Of a stretch of 64,000 nt of DNA, positions 44,961 to 56,459 are shown in pieces. Every line of letters begins with the position of its first letter. Positions within the stretch are counted from its first letter, which is position 1. A program made the translations under genes and the position numbers. The notes below the pieces were generated by a model. The model searched no databases, was not told where the DNA came from, and worked only from the letters and a program-made list of their open reading frames with translations. Source of the DNA: Limnephilus marmoratus (taxonomy: Eukaryota > Arthropoda > Insecta > Trichoptera > Limnephilidae); contig OU862907.1 in assembly GCA_917880885.1 (NCBI GenBank), forward strand, positions 67,637,072 through 67,701,071, read 5' to 3'.

Positions 44961-46198
44961 GTCGTTGTGTGTTGTAAGATGAGTAATGGTTTGTTAGAAG
45001 TTAGTTACTTTGCTAACCGGATTAAAAATTAAATGGTTTATCCTTGACTCGAGTTTGATTTGGCGACACTAAAGATGACGGCACGGTGGTCATCGCTGGT
45101 GTTACCATTATGAAAAATACTTATTCCGTTTTATATGGGGTAAAATTTCCCTTGTTGATATAATTAATTATTACTAATTTCGGTTGTAATTCTGTCTGTA
45201 ACTCCGGTTAACCTTTAGTACTTTTGCGTTTTTAACAAACCTTATTATTATTTATTTATTATTATTAATTTAAGTGTCATTTTCAAAATGGTAAGTGTTT
45301 GTTTGGAAAATTCAGTCTAGCTGTTAAGTACCTAACTGTGGTAGTATTGATAGTAGTCCAACTCCAACAGTGACGCCATATCCCAAAAATTAGGGTGAAA
45401 ATCAAAATATTTAACATGTTATGAATAGTAAAATAACCATTTTTCGTCAGTTTTATTGAGAATTAAGATCGTATAATAATGGTACCTCAATTATTTACTA
45501 AAAAATGCGAAGTGAAGTAGTTTATTTATAACCTCCTCACTAGGGATTTTTGTTCCGGGGTGAACTCTGGTGGGTTTGTTCTAAGGGTATTTTTTTTAAA
45601 AAATTCTTTATTTTTTGCATAAATATTATAATTACATTAATTAGTGGATTTTTCGACCACCATGCTAGGCTGATGCCCGTGTTATTGTAGTCGATTTTAC
45701 ATATAGTGCAAAAACAATCACATGTTCGTGTAATATTTTTAAAGAAAAACATTGTAAAACAAATTCAAACCAAAATACTTGCCTTGTCTGTTGAAGTTAT
45801 GTTGAATAAAAATGATTACATTCTTTCAAATATAGATATTTTCAATTGTGACGAAAATAAATATAAAAACTCTGTCAAGAGTACATTAAAAATGTATTTA
45901 ATGAGTACAAAACTGCATAAATGTAATGGTATATTATGTAATGACATATATTTTGTACTACTTACCTCCTAATAATGTGATATATTTTAGTTGCAAGATT
46001 ACTGTTTAATTATATCACGATTGCCTCTTCTTCGCGTGTATATTGATTTCCACAAATGAAAGAAAAACTTAAAAAATCTTTGTTTAAAAAAATTTGTAGA
46101 ACTCCTAATTAAATAATAATTTTAAAATGTGATTATATAATTAACTAAAAATATATATGTATGTTTTTTCAAATCAATGAGATTAGGAATAAAATATC
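44961..46198. other. Intergenic, no gene seen
   Basis: AT-rich upstream region of the ORP5/8 gene. Short frames at 45,540-45,970 have no coding character I can recognise. Confidence 0.4.
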
Positions 46199-46481
46199 CA
46201 AGGGCGGAAGGGCCCCCCCCCCGCACCCCTCCCCCAAATTGTATTTTTGTGTACTGTGGAGATTTCATCACAATACATACTTAGAAGCAAAAACTGTCTC
46301 TATTAAATATTTAATTTTTCTATTGTTTTGACACTTTCATAAACCTTCTTACACATACTTGAACTTGTAGAAATAAACTTGAAGTTTGATAGTTCAAGTT
46401 TATTTCTAACAGCAATTGTTGATTTTTTGCCCGTCCGCCCCTTGTGCCCCCCTCCAGAAAAAAATCCTGGATTCGCCCTTG
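46199..46481. mobile_element. hAT-type MITE, 283 bp
   Basis: Termini CAAGGGCGGA / TTCGCCCTTG and an exact 8-bp target duplication AAAATATC (46,191-46,198; 46,482-46,489). An internal palindrome around ACTTGAAGTTTGATAGTTCA. No transposase. Confidence 0.9.
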
Positions 46482-46853
46482 AAAATATCCCTTCATCTAC
46501 AACAATATTTTTTCTACATTTTGCAGAAGTTAGTGTCGGTACCTAATTAAATTTACCTAAATGATTTGTTCATTTTTTCATTAATGTATTCATATTACTT
46601 ACTGAAGTTAATTGCATAAGAAACATTGTATCCCTATGCGACCCAAAATGTATTTCACAATACATTTTCTGTGAACCTTGATCGCGACCCATGCTAAATA
46701 ACGCATCTCACTCTAAATTATGTACACGCCAAACTTTAAATACCCAAAAAACCTTGAAAGCATTATAAAAACCATGCATCTGGCAACACCGCAAACAACA
46801 ACTTTGGCCGCTAGAGGCGCTAGTATAGCATATTGACGTTAACATTCCTCTCA

Positions 46854-46941
46854 ATGGCGGCAAATTTAACTTATTTAGTGATTGGTGGCGGTGTTTTGCG
46901 CTTTATAATTTGTATTTTGATCAATATTGATGTTCCTCAAA
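46854..46941 (+). CDS. Possible first coding exon of a membrane protein (PIG-U-like N-terminus?)
   Basis: ATG at 46,854 in good context (CTCAATGGCG). Reads MAANLTYLVIGGGVLRFIIC then ILINIDVPQ, a single hydrophobic segment. Donor CAAA|GTAGGT, phase 1, followed by a 77-nt intron of normal insect size and a tiny exon at 47,019. The pattern hydrophobic start, arginine, then a short polar stretch is like the N-terminus of PIG-U, a GPI-transamidase subunit in the ER, but 37 residues are too few to be sure. No further exon was found in the window. Confidence 0.4.
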
Positions 46942-47018
46942 GTAGGTTCTGTGTGTGCAGTTTACGGTTTTAATAATTATTTATTACTAACCACAAAAAC
47001 AATCGAATCGTTTTTCAG

Positions 47019-47040
47019 GATTATCAAAAAACGTTGACGG
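47019..47040 (+). CDS. Possible 22-nt microexon of the same gene
   Basis: Flanked by textbook signals GTTTTTCAG and GTAAGT. In phase with 46,854-46,941 it adds RLSKNVDG. The next exon (entering in phase 2) was not found to the right edge. Confidence 0.35.
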
Positions 47041-48095
47041 GTAAGTAGCTAGTAAAATATAATACGAACAAATAAAATTTTGTTGATTATGATATAAAGA
47101 GTGGATTATACCATGAGAATATAATTACCTAGCAGGTTCCCCGCATGCGTTGCAAAACCATAATCAAATAAATAAATTGTTTCTCTCGCGTCCCCTTCCC
47201 CTCCCGTGTACCTCTTCCACATTCCCCGCCTTCCCTCTTCCCTCTCCCGCATACAAAAAGTTGAAATTTTGTTAAAATTAAATTCATTTTGAGCTACAAC
47301 AACATCAGTAATGTCGTTGTATTATTATGATTAAATAGCATTTAATTTCACAAATCCCGGAGCAGGGTGTCAATAGAAATAAGACAATGGCTTTTACAAT
47401 TTGGGAGGCGGGTATGGGTACCGCCGCCCCAAGAACCTTTTATTGGACAACCAACACCTCTGTCACCACAAGTGGCAAGCTAAGCCTGTGACTTAGCAGA
47501 GGGCTCATGGGGTGACGTTTGTACGGGTTTTCGTGGCCATGCATCTACCCATCAGCTGCGTGGCAGGCCGGAGCGGGAGAAACTAGTTGAGGGAGACTTT
47601 TTGATCTCTCCAGCAAGACTCTCTCGGAACATTATGATTGTCTTGCACCGCAGTGGGAGCTATAGATTCATTCAAGAGAGCCTCAAATATGTTTGCTATA
47701 TTATATGTGTAAAAAAATGCTTCTATAGATTAATGTATCTTTTAATAACATAATTTATTGTCGAAGCGTGGACGTGAAAATAAAATAAAATAACAAAATA
47801 TGATATGTTACTACTAACGCCATCTACAATATTTATAATAAACGTCAGTCTATTAATTGCAAACGGCCTGTGCTGTTTTATTAGACTGCCGAAATAAATT
47901 ATAAAAAAGGTCAATAGGGGGATACTAAATTAATATGCATTTTGAAATGACATTATTATTTAGTTATGTTGTGTGTACATTTATATATAAATTATATTGT
48001 ACGAAAAAATAAAAATAAAAAAGAGTTAAAACCTCGAGTTTTTAATAACTTTATAACAATTCGCAAAGGAAATTAGATAACTCTATAAATTAGGT
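47041..48095. repeat. Intron or intergenic with repeats
   Basis: 47,125-47,260 is the CCCCGCATGCGTTGC/pyrimidine-tract repeat. 47,405-47,690 is a SINE-like copy (GAGGCGGGTATGGGTACCGC … CTCTCCAGCAAGACTCTCTC) lacking its tail. The rest is AT-rich. Confidence 0.6.
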
Positions 48096-48430
48096 AACTA
48101 ACTAACTAACTAACCATCACGCCGTTTCCCCGCAGAGGTAGGCAGAGAGGACGGACCGCCAAACATCCCGGTCTTGGCACACATTCCTTGCCTCGTTTAC
48201 ATTCATACAACGTCTCACACATTCTCTTCTATTATTCTGACTCTTGACATGGCCCGACTCAAGTATCTGATTCACTTGGTCGTCCCATGTCTTTCTTGGG
48301 CGTCCTCGACTTCTTCTACCATTCACATTTGCGTCATATATTCTCCTTACACTCCTTTCCTCGTTCATTCGCTCTACATGCCCAAACCATCGGAGCGTTC
48401 CTTTCTTGATCTTACTCATCACGCTTACAT
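48096..48430 (-). pseudogene. RTE-like LINE 3' end
   Basis: The minus strand reads MMSKIKKGTLRWFGHVERM, SRGRPRKTWDDQVNQIL, ARNVCQDRDVWRSVLSAYLC and GETA stop, the typical region after the RT. It ends in a (GTTA)n microsatellite (48,097-48,113), as RTE-type insertions do. A different family from 21,205-23,112. Confidence 0.8.
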
Positions 48431-49037
48431 CAGCCTTATAAATTAGGTAATTTTATAAAAAAAACAAGGAACTTTATTGAGTCAAAGGAAATACTTACAT
48501 GCAATAAGTTTCAAAATAATAAATAGGTTTCGTGATAATAAAAAGGTTGGACGTTCATTCAGTTTTAAAAATTCTCTGATTTAATTTTAAATAATTATTA
48601 ATAAGTAAACTACACGTTATGTTTCGGTCATCTATGGTCGCAATGTGAAACTACATAGCTCAAATAATGTTTACTCTCAAACATTTTAGTAAAGACTCAA
48701 ACCCCTTTTGAAAAGCTTCGCACAGAACGTAACTTCTACCATGAATTTATTATCTGATCCTGCAGATGTCTCTATGCCCGTAGCGTTATTAGATTATAAT
48801 TTAGCCGCAAGTTTCTCAAATAATGTTGGTTTATATTATACCTACCTAGTATCTACATGAATTACATCCGTATTATTTGTAAATAATTATCTAATAATAT
48901 TGTTTGAAAGCACACTATGTACAGCATAGTGGACAGGGGTACGGCGGGACAGGGGACACCGCCAATATACCTATTTAGTAATGGAAATAATAGTAATAAA
49001 ATGATATTTCTTCAAATGATCGCATATTAACTTTGTG
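48431..49037. other. No gene seen
   Basis: AT-rich, no recognised repeat or ORF. Confidence 0.4.
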
Positions 49038-50201
49038 CAGTGGCGGCGTAGGGTAGATTGGCACCCGGGGCGGTTTTGTATTGAGCACCCCTACTTAAAA
49101 TAAAACACCACGTACCAAACATGCTTACGAGGCTTTATTTTACTAAAATATTCGATCACATTACCAAAATTGATTGAAAGATTGGTTATTCGCGCTTCGC
49201 TCATCGTGGACATTCATTTTTTTATTTTGCAACGTAGCGCGTCGTCCATCGCAAGCTCAGTTGCCGAGGAGGGCTTGCGCGGTAGCGTGTGTCAATTATT
49301 TCAACTTTTGAATTCAGAAATTAAGATTTTATTAATTTTAACTTTGAAAAGCTTTTTTCCCGTGAAACCACCGAAACACAAATTGTTAAAAAAAACCTGC
49401 GACGAAGGTCTAATTCTTCGTAAAATCTATCGTGACATTCTAACATTGTTCTCTGCAGCTCCTCTGATTAGGTCCAACATATTGGGCCATTTCTCCAGGC
49501 ATACGTTTTCTAAATCTCCTCCTTCCTCTTTTTCCTTTAATCGGAATATCTAAGTCCACATATTTTTTGTTGCATAGCAAATAAATAGCCTTTTCTACTA
49601 TTTGGTTGCGTTGATTTTGAAGAAAATTTTTAAAAGCTTTATTTTTTATTACACACTTTTCCAATTATAGCCCGGATTTTTGCATATACTTTTTTGTCTG
49701 ATTAACTTCTTCCAGGAGTTTCACACCAAAAGGAAAGATAGCATAGAAAACTGATGTCACACACAGCTGGGATCACACATCGACACATCTCTTCGAGCGT
49801 TGATACAAGCTTCTTAAAATTATTCTTCAGTGGTTAAACAGCGTCGTGATGAGCACTCCATCTTGTCTCTGATAGTCGTTTAACGGACACGTCTACGCGT
49901 CCCACTGCGCTCGATGTTACATGCGGTATAAGATCAGACCAAGCCTAACATGATTTCATTCTTTTAGGGAATTAGAAATTATATTCGGAAAAATAGAAAA
50001 TATAATTGCAATGCGTTTCAAAATATGATATTAGTATGTAAGTAGCTAGGTACAAAAGTAGGTAGTTAATTATTGACATGTCTTTAGAGAGGGAGATTTT
50101 TAACGCATTATTTGGCTATGCGAGTGAGTTGTCGTTGTCACCCCTTGGTGCTTGGCACCCGGGGCGGACCGCCCCCTCCGCCCCCCCTTACGCCGCCACT
50201 G
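49038..50201. mobile_element. hAT element, 1,164 bp
   Basis: Termini CAGTGGCGGCGTA / TTACGCCGCCACTG and an exact 8-bp duplication ACTTTGTG (49,030-49,037; 50,202-50,209). Subterminal GGCACCCGGGGCGG is mirrored. A minus-strand scrap (49,440-49,664) with KGKRGRRRFRKRMPGEMAQY resembles the N-terminal region of some hAT transposases; this is uncertain. Confidence 0.9.
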
Positions 50202-50504
50202 ACTTTGTGGCGTCATTTTAATAAAATGAAAACAAAAAGCTTTGTATAGGTACACCACTTATTTAATCAAACATATCAACATAATTCCCTTCCTCATTAA
50301 TAATGTTATCATTTTATCTTGACGACGAAGTAACCACTGCTTTCCAAAATATTATTTAATCGGAACCATTTATTTAATCAAAATGATCAACATTATTATG
50401 TATTATGTGATCTGTGGTAATCAATTATAATATGTATAGGTCAATATTACACCATAACACATTAGCTATTATAACAAGCGGGTACGCTTGCCGAGCAACT
50501 GACA

Positions 50505-51000
50505 AGAGCTAACTTCTACTAACATTGTAAACTGACCTAATAAAATTGCAGTCTAACCTACTAACATTGTAAACTAACATATTAACATTGTAAACTAACC
50601 TACTAACATTGCAAACTAACCTATTAACACTGTAAACTAACATATTAACATTGTTAACTAACCTACTAATATTGTAAACTAACCTATTAACATTGTAAAA
50701 TAACCTGATAACATTGTAAACTAACCTATTAAGGGAACGTCCCATACTACGTGACCAATTTTATGCAATTTTTAACCCCCCCCCCGGTGACCAAAAACCT
50801 AAGCCCGCCGCTGCTTATTTGTACCAAGCTTGACATTTTGAAGACCCCCCCCCCCCCCTAAACGTGTCAGTAGTATGGGTACGTTCCCTAACATTGTAAA
50901 CTAACCCATTAACATTGTAAACTAACCTACTAACGTTGTAAACTAGCCCATCAACATTGTAAACTAACCTACTAACATTGTAAACTAACTAATAAAAATG
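50505..51000. repeat. About 20-bp tandem array with a MITE inside
   Basis: Unit CATTGTAAACTAACCTATTAA (variants CTACTAA). Interrupted at 50,733-50,888. Confidence 0.9.
50733..50888. mobile_element. MITE with TAA target-site duplication
   Basis: Ends GGGAACGTCCCATACTACGT and complement AGTAGTATGGGTACGTTCCC; 156 bp. TAA on each side (50,730-50,732; 50,889-50,891). Removing one TAA and the insert restores the array unit CCTATTAACATTGT. A 3-bp TAA/TTA site suits PIF/Harbinger-type elements. Confidence 0.9.
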
Positions 51001-51149
51001 ATTTTTAAAAGCGTTGTTTGCTTTTCCTATAATTTTTTTCGACGTAGTTTATTTTGAAATTCTGAGAGTGCCCCACGGTTATAAAAAGTTTAAGAACCAC
51101 TGCTCTACGAACTCTTTTTAATTCCTAGAAATTAATTAATCGAGGTAAG

Positions 51150-51380
51150 ATACGATTTTAGATTTTCACGGCCAAAAGTATTTTTGTTATTGGTTTTTGG
51201 GGTATTATGCCGTGTTACGCTACCTCCTTCTTTAGCCAACGTTTCGGACAGCGTTGCAGTGTCCATCATCTGCACATCTGCCCTGATGATGGACACTGCA
51301 ACGCTGTCCGAAACGTTGGCTAAAGAAAGAGGTAGCGTAACACGGCATAATACCCCAAAAACCAATAACAAAAATAATTA
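51150..51380. mobile_element. Penelope-like foldback, copy 2
   Basis: A long palindrome: GTTATTGGTTTTTGGGGTAT … CCAACGTTTCGGACAGCGTT against AACGCTGTCCGAAACGTTGG … ATACCCCAAAAACCAATAAC. The loop has CACATCTGCC; CTGATGA at 51,283-51,289 and GAAAC at 51,310-51,314. Confidence 0.75.
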
Positions 51381-51409
51381 AAGTAAATTCCTAGAAATGT
51401 TTTCTTTGG

Positions 51410-51615
51410 TTCAACGCTAACTCAGAATGAAGTCAACTCAACACCTCTTTGAAAAGTCATTAAAAGCTATGAAAACAATAATTTTAAAATAGCCCATAAC
51501 CCTAACCTAACGTAACCTATTTAACTAATTTTTTATATTTTTTTAACATAATTCTTAATGACCTTTCTGAGGTGGTTCTGAGTTGGTTGCATTCTGAGTT
51601 GGCCGGTCACCGTTT
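51410..51615. mobile_element. MITE, copy 2 of the 17,345 family
   Basis: CTAACTCAGAATGAAGTCAA … AATGACCTTTCTGAGGTGGT … CATTCTGAGTTGGCCGGTCA; core CCCTAACCTAACGTAACCTA. Confidence 0.85.
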
Positions 51616-52104
51616 CCTTTACCCATTTCAAAGAAAAGTGATATCACTGTATTATATAAGACGTTTCCACTCCTATCCATTGACGTAGCCTTTATTGATC
51701 GAACTTCCTATCTATTTGAAAATCTGTTCAAGATAAAGTCGATATTTGAAAATGTTTAATTATTTTGCATTAGCTCCACACAAAAGTCCCTGAGAAAAAC
51801 AATTTCCCTCAAGGCCTAAGTCATCAATCAGATAATCCAAGACACCTGTTGTCAAGTGCTTCAATGATATTGTGTTATTTCATGTTGAATTAATTTGATT
51901 GAGAAATTGATAATATGAAAATGACGATAAATGCCTTATCTAGATCAGCAAAATAATTTAAAAAATGCAGGAAGGATAATTATCTAATTTTAATGTGTAC
52001 AGGGTGTCCCGGAAGCTTTGAATCAAACCAGGTGACCGAAAATGTGCTAGTCCAATTCTTAGTTCTTTTAATGTTATATCAATTTTTGCAGTAGAGTATG
52101 CAAC
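51616..52104. repeat. Repeat scraps, no gene
   Basis: A diverged hairpin tail at 51,770-51,830 (TAGCTCCACACAAAAGTCCC … TTCCCTCAAGGCCTAAGTC) and a transposon-end-like word ACAGGGTGTCCCGGAAGCTT at 51,999. Confidence 0.5.
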
Positions 52105-52330
52105 TTGGAGGCGGGTATGGGTACCGCTGGCCCGGGAAGCATTTATTGGATAAATAACACTCCTGCCATAGATAACCACAAGTGGTTCATCACGTTCAGT
52201 GGGTGCCAGGGTTCATGAGGTTTGTCTAAGTCTTGGCAGTGGAGACATTTTACTTCTCCATCTGGACTTTCTCGAACCATTGCCATGCACCGGAGTAGGA
52301 GGGACGGATTCATACGTCCGTCAATCTATG
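52105..52330 (+). mobile_element. SINE-like copy without tail
   Basis: GAGGCGGGTATGGGTACCGC, TTATTGGATAAATAACACTC, TTCATGAGGTTTGTCTAAGT, TTCATACGTCCGTCA. Confidence 0.7.
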
Positions 52331-52384
52331 AAATATTTAAATTTAAAAAATAATTATTTAAAAATACTGTGATTGATTTTTATT

Positions 52385-53451
52385 GAATACTTGCTGGTTC
52401 CCGACATGCGTTGCTATGACATTTAATAAAGAAATTGTTTCTCCCTGCGTGTCCTTTCCCACTCCGTCACCTCCATTTTCCCTCTCCCCTCTCCACCCCC
52501 CCCTTCCCACCTCCCGAGTACCCCTCCCAACTCCCAGGTCCACCTCCCCCCTCCCAGGTTCCCCTCTCCCTCCCTGGTTATCCTCCCCCATCTCTCCCTC
52601 CCTCCCGCTTTCCATACATTCAGTTTTCAAACCTCACGTGCCACCATAGCAATTTTTTTATACAAATTTCATAATGCCAGAGCTCACCTGAAGTTTTATA
52701 AAAACCTTGTCGTGACAATAACGAACACATAAAAAAAAATAATTATCCAATTTGGTGCAGTCGTTCGAAAATTATGCGCTTAGAAACACATTCAGCGATT
52801 CATTTTTATATTATAGATTGTCAATGAATCAAAAAAAAATGTGGCGTGGCTATGGGTGCTAGTACCAGCTGGCAGCCCCTTGGTGGCGGATATATTTATA
52901 AATAATCCGGAAAATAAGATTTTTAATAGCTGCGGCTTATTATTAAAATCTGTACATTGTTGGAAGAGGTACGTGGATGATGTGTTCAACTTAATATATA
53001 TGTTTCTTAATTCTTAAACAAACTTTATAAAAACATAAACTTTACTAAAGAGATTAGCCAAAATTTAAATATAAACTTTTTAGATTTAAATATTTCATTA
53101 ATTATTATTTATGCATTGAAACGCTTACTCGTTAATACGGAATATTTTTTATTCAAACAGTTAAATTTAATTTTATTATTACGAAAAGATACATAACACT
53201 TCAAATCATCCAATTTCTCAAAAAATGTCAGCTTTTCACTCTATGATTCATATATTAACCACTGGAGCGCTTTTTGCCGCAATATGGCACTATTTAAAAT
53301 ACCTCGGATTGCTCTGCTGCCAATTTTTGCCAATTTTCCCTTATTTGTAAGTAATTAAGTAGAATTTTACGATTTTATATTAATTTTGTTAATAAATCCT
53401 ACGAATAGATGATAATCGACAAAATGTAGGTGAATCAATTGACTATATAGA
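52385..53451. repeat. Interspersed repeat with pyrimidine tract, then AT-rich DNA
   Basis: 52,385-52,820: ACTTGCTGGTTCCCGACATG, a C/T tract of about 160 bp, TTTGGTGCAGTCGTTCGAAA and a TTTTTATATTATAGATTGTC tail. 52,821-53,451: no gene seen. Confidence 0.55.
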
Positions 53452-54902
53452 CAGTGGCGTAGCGTGGGTATCGGCCGCCCGGGGCGGAGGAAAATTTTGC
53501 CGCCCCCCCCCCCTAACTTCTACAGGTACTTTTTCCGCAGATTTTCAAGCGCTGACCGGGGGGGGGGGGGGGGGGGGGGTTGACATCCTATTTTTTTAAT
53601 GCCGATTTTTATAATCCTATGTGCCGAGTACTCTTCCAATAAAATCATGCTTATAAATTCTACTACAAATTTATATATAACTGTTCTCAGAAATCTAGAA
53701 TGGTATGCCTGTAACAGAATTTCGCATCTTCATCACGCATACGTATGGAATGCAATTCAAATGCAAAGCTTCACTCGGTACACGATGAATTGGCAACTTA
53801 TTGATAACACAAAACTGGTTTAAATTAATTTAAATATGCGGTTTATCAAAACTACACTCAGAACATAAAAATGGTTTTTCTTCGATTCTAGCGGCACTTA
53901 TATTCTTAACACAAAACTGGTTTTAATTACATCTGTATGTGGTGAATTAAAGCTACACTCAGAACATGAAAATGGTTTTTCTTTAATTCTGCCGGCAATT
54001 ACATTCTGAACATAAAACTGGTATTAATTAAATCTGAACGCGGTGAATTATAACTACACTCAAAAAATGAAAAGGGTTTTTCTTTGATTCAGCCGGCATT
54101 TACATTCTGAACACAAAACTGGTTTTAATTAAATCTTTTTGTGGTGAATTAAACCTACACTCAGAACATCGGGGTGAAGGAAAATTTCGCCGCCCCCTTA
54201 TTTGGGTACTTCAAGAGGTGGGGGGGGGGGGGTTGTACATGGAAATTCTATTTTTTTATTACGACCTATTTATACACGAGCTGGATTTTTTTAATAATCA
54301 CATTTGACGTTTATTCTTTCAATGAAAATCATGTATATAAATTCTACTCCAAAGTTGATTGATTGATAGTACGTTAGAGTCCCCAAACAATAGTTACACA
54401 AGCAACAATCAATTTCTCAGAATTTTACAGCATTATGTAACTCAAATGTAAAGCTTCACTCGATGCAGGATGAATCTGTAACTCGTTATTTAATTTATCG
54501 TTATATTCTGAACACAAAACCAGTTTGTATGCGGTGAATTAAAACTACACTCAGAACATGAAAATGGGTTTTCTTTGATTCTGGCAGCACATACATAGTC
54601 TGCAAATAGAATATCATAACTGAACTTCGAATCAGAGGATGTTTTCCTTCGAAATGTGTCAACAGATGAATCCACAACTGGAAATTTACATTCTCAATAC
54701 AATGTTGGTTTGAATTAAGTCTGTATGCGATGAATAAAAAGTACAATCAGAACACGAATATGGTTTTTCTTTGATTCTGGCAGCATATACAGAGACCGCA
54801 ACTAGAATTTAATACTTAACTGAACTTCGAATAAGATAATGTTTTCCTTTGGATTGTGTCAGCAGATGAATTCTCAAATGGAATTTTATATCCTGAAAAC
54901 TG

Positions 54903-55512
54903 ATATGATTTTAGATTTTCACAGCCAAAAATTTTTATGGTTATTTCCTTTTGGGGTATTATGCCGTGTTGCGCTACCTCCTCCTTTAGCCAACGTTTCG
55001 GACAGCGTTACAGTGTCCATCATCAGGGCAGATGTGTAAATGTTGGAGATGAAATGTGTGCTTAAGTACTTCGAAGCAATACCGTTTTAATAAGGTTTTG
55101 GGTCTTCCCAGGATTTCAGGAACAAATCCGAAGTAATGGCCGGTCAGTAAGGGAAGACCCAAAACCTATAGAGCACGCTTAATTACAGAGGCAATTGAAA
55201 TTCATAAAAACCCTATTAACATTAATAGAGACGACGGAGCTAAGCTCAATAGTTCTTGGTATCCGGTAATTGACGGCTACACCAAAGCTAAATGCAAAAA
55301 ACCATCTTGAAGTATACTGTAATGCCAGCCCGCAGTGGATTGGTTCTGGCGACACGGTATTGCTTCGAAGTACTTAAGCACACATTTCATCTCCAACATT
55401 TACACATCTGCCCTGATGATGGACACTGTAACGCTGTCCGAAACGTTGGCTAAAGGAGGAGGTAGCGCAACACGGCATAATACCCCAAAAGGAAATAACC
55501 ATAAAATCCTGA
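54903..55512. mobile_element. Penelope-like element fragment between inverted pLTR pieces, copy 3
   Basis: Outer arms TTTTGGGGTATTATGCCGTG … ATCAGGGCAGATGTGTAAAT and complement ATTTACACATCTGCCCTGAT … CACGGCATAATACCCCAAAA. An inner arm pair (AAGTACTTCGAAGCAATACC) is also present. CTGATGA is at 55,413-55,419, GAAAC at 55,440-55,444. Confidence 0.8.
55140..55310 (+). pseudogene. Penelope GIY-YIG-region C-terminal fragment
   Basis: Reads GRPKTYRARLITEAIEIH, KNPININRDDGAKLNSSWYP, VIDGYTKAKCKKPS stop. The block E-A-x-E-I-x-K-x-P-x-N-x-N-R-D-x-G is the usual end of the Penelope GIY-YIG endonuclease. RT and the GIY-YIG core are absent. Confidence 0.7.
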
Positions 55513-56459
55513 AAACTGGTTTAACCCTTCGAATAATAAGAAAAAAATATCAATAAACTTATGCCTGTCAATGTTTCCGCACAAAATTTCCGATTCTTCC
55601 CATGCAATGTTCCTTTTATTAAAACAAAACTGTTCTAAAATCTAGATAAAGTAATTTTTTCGACGTGCTTATTAGAACATTATTGTTTCTAAACATTAAA
55701 ATTTTCATATTGGAAATGTGAATTGGCTCAAAAATACACGCCTGCGAATATTCGAATTAAAGTACCTAAAATAGAATAAACTTAAAATTTTAAATAGATA
55801 CCTTTTCTTAAAAAAATGTTATAAAACTAAACTTACTTAAAATCTTAACTTATTATCGCAATCACAAATTTATTTAAAATTAAATGTTTGGGACATAATT
55901 TCACAATTTTATTTTAAAATTAAACGTGTGGGATAATTTGCGTCTCCTGTGATTAGACGGGTCAAATTAAATTTGTATTTGCCAAATTAAAACTACACTC
56001 AGAAAATTAAAATGGTTTCTCTTTGATTCTGGCAGAACATACATAATCTACAACTAGAATTTTATAATTGCACTCTCTTTCGAAATGTATCAGCAGATGA
56101 ATACACAACTGAAATTCGGCCGTTAATACATTCTGAACACAATTCTGATTTTAATTAAGAGTGAAACTGTTTGCAAGTTATCAGCTTTAATTAGTATTAC
56201 TCTCATAATATGCGTACGGTTTTCCTTCGAATTGCGAAATTTGCAGCTTAAAAAATATAGTTATTGATATTTTAATGAATTAAAAAAAAAGAGTTGGATT
56301 CGTAAACAAAAGGATCGTAGAACATGTTCAAATAATGATTTGAAATGGTTTAAATTTTTCCAAGATAATGTTATTATTTATTGTGAAAATTTGCCGCCCC
56401 CCTTAAAAGTGCCGCCCGGGGCGGGCCGCCCCCCCCGCCCCCCCCACGCTACGCCACTG

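Larger units (their letters stand above)
53452..56459. mobile_element. hAT element, 3,008 bp, non-coding
   Basis: Termini CAGTGGCGTAGCGTGGG / CCACGCTACGCCACTG and an exact 8-bp duplication TATATAGA (53,444-53,451; 56,460-56,467). It contains a G-run of about 22 (53,558-53,579), several about 100-bp internal repeats (ACACAAAACTGGTTTTAATT … CTACACTCAGAACATGAAAA) at 53,808-54,170, 54,500-54,830 and 55,970-56,110, and a Penelope foldback. No transposase frame. Confidence 0.92.
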
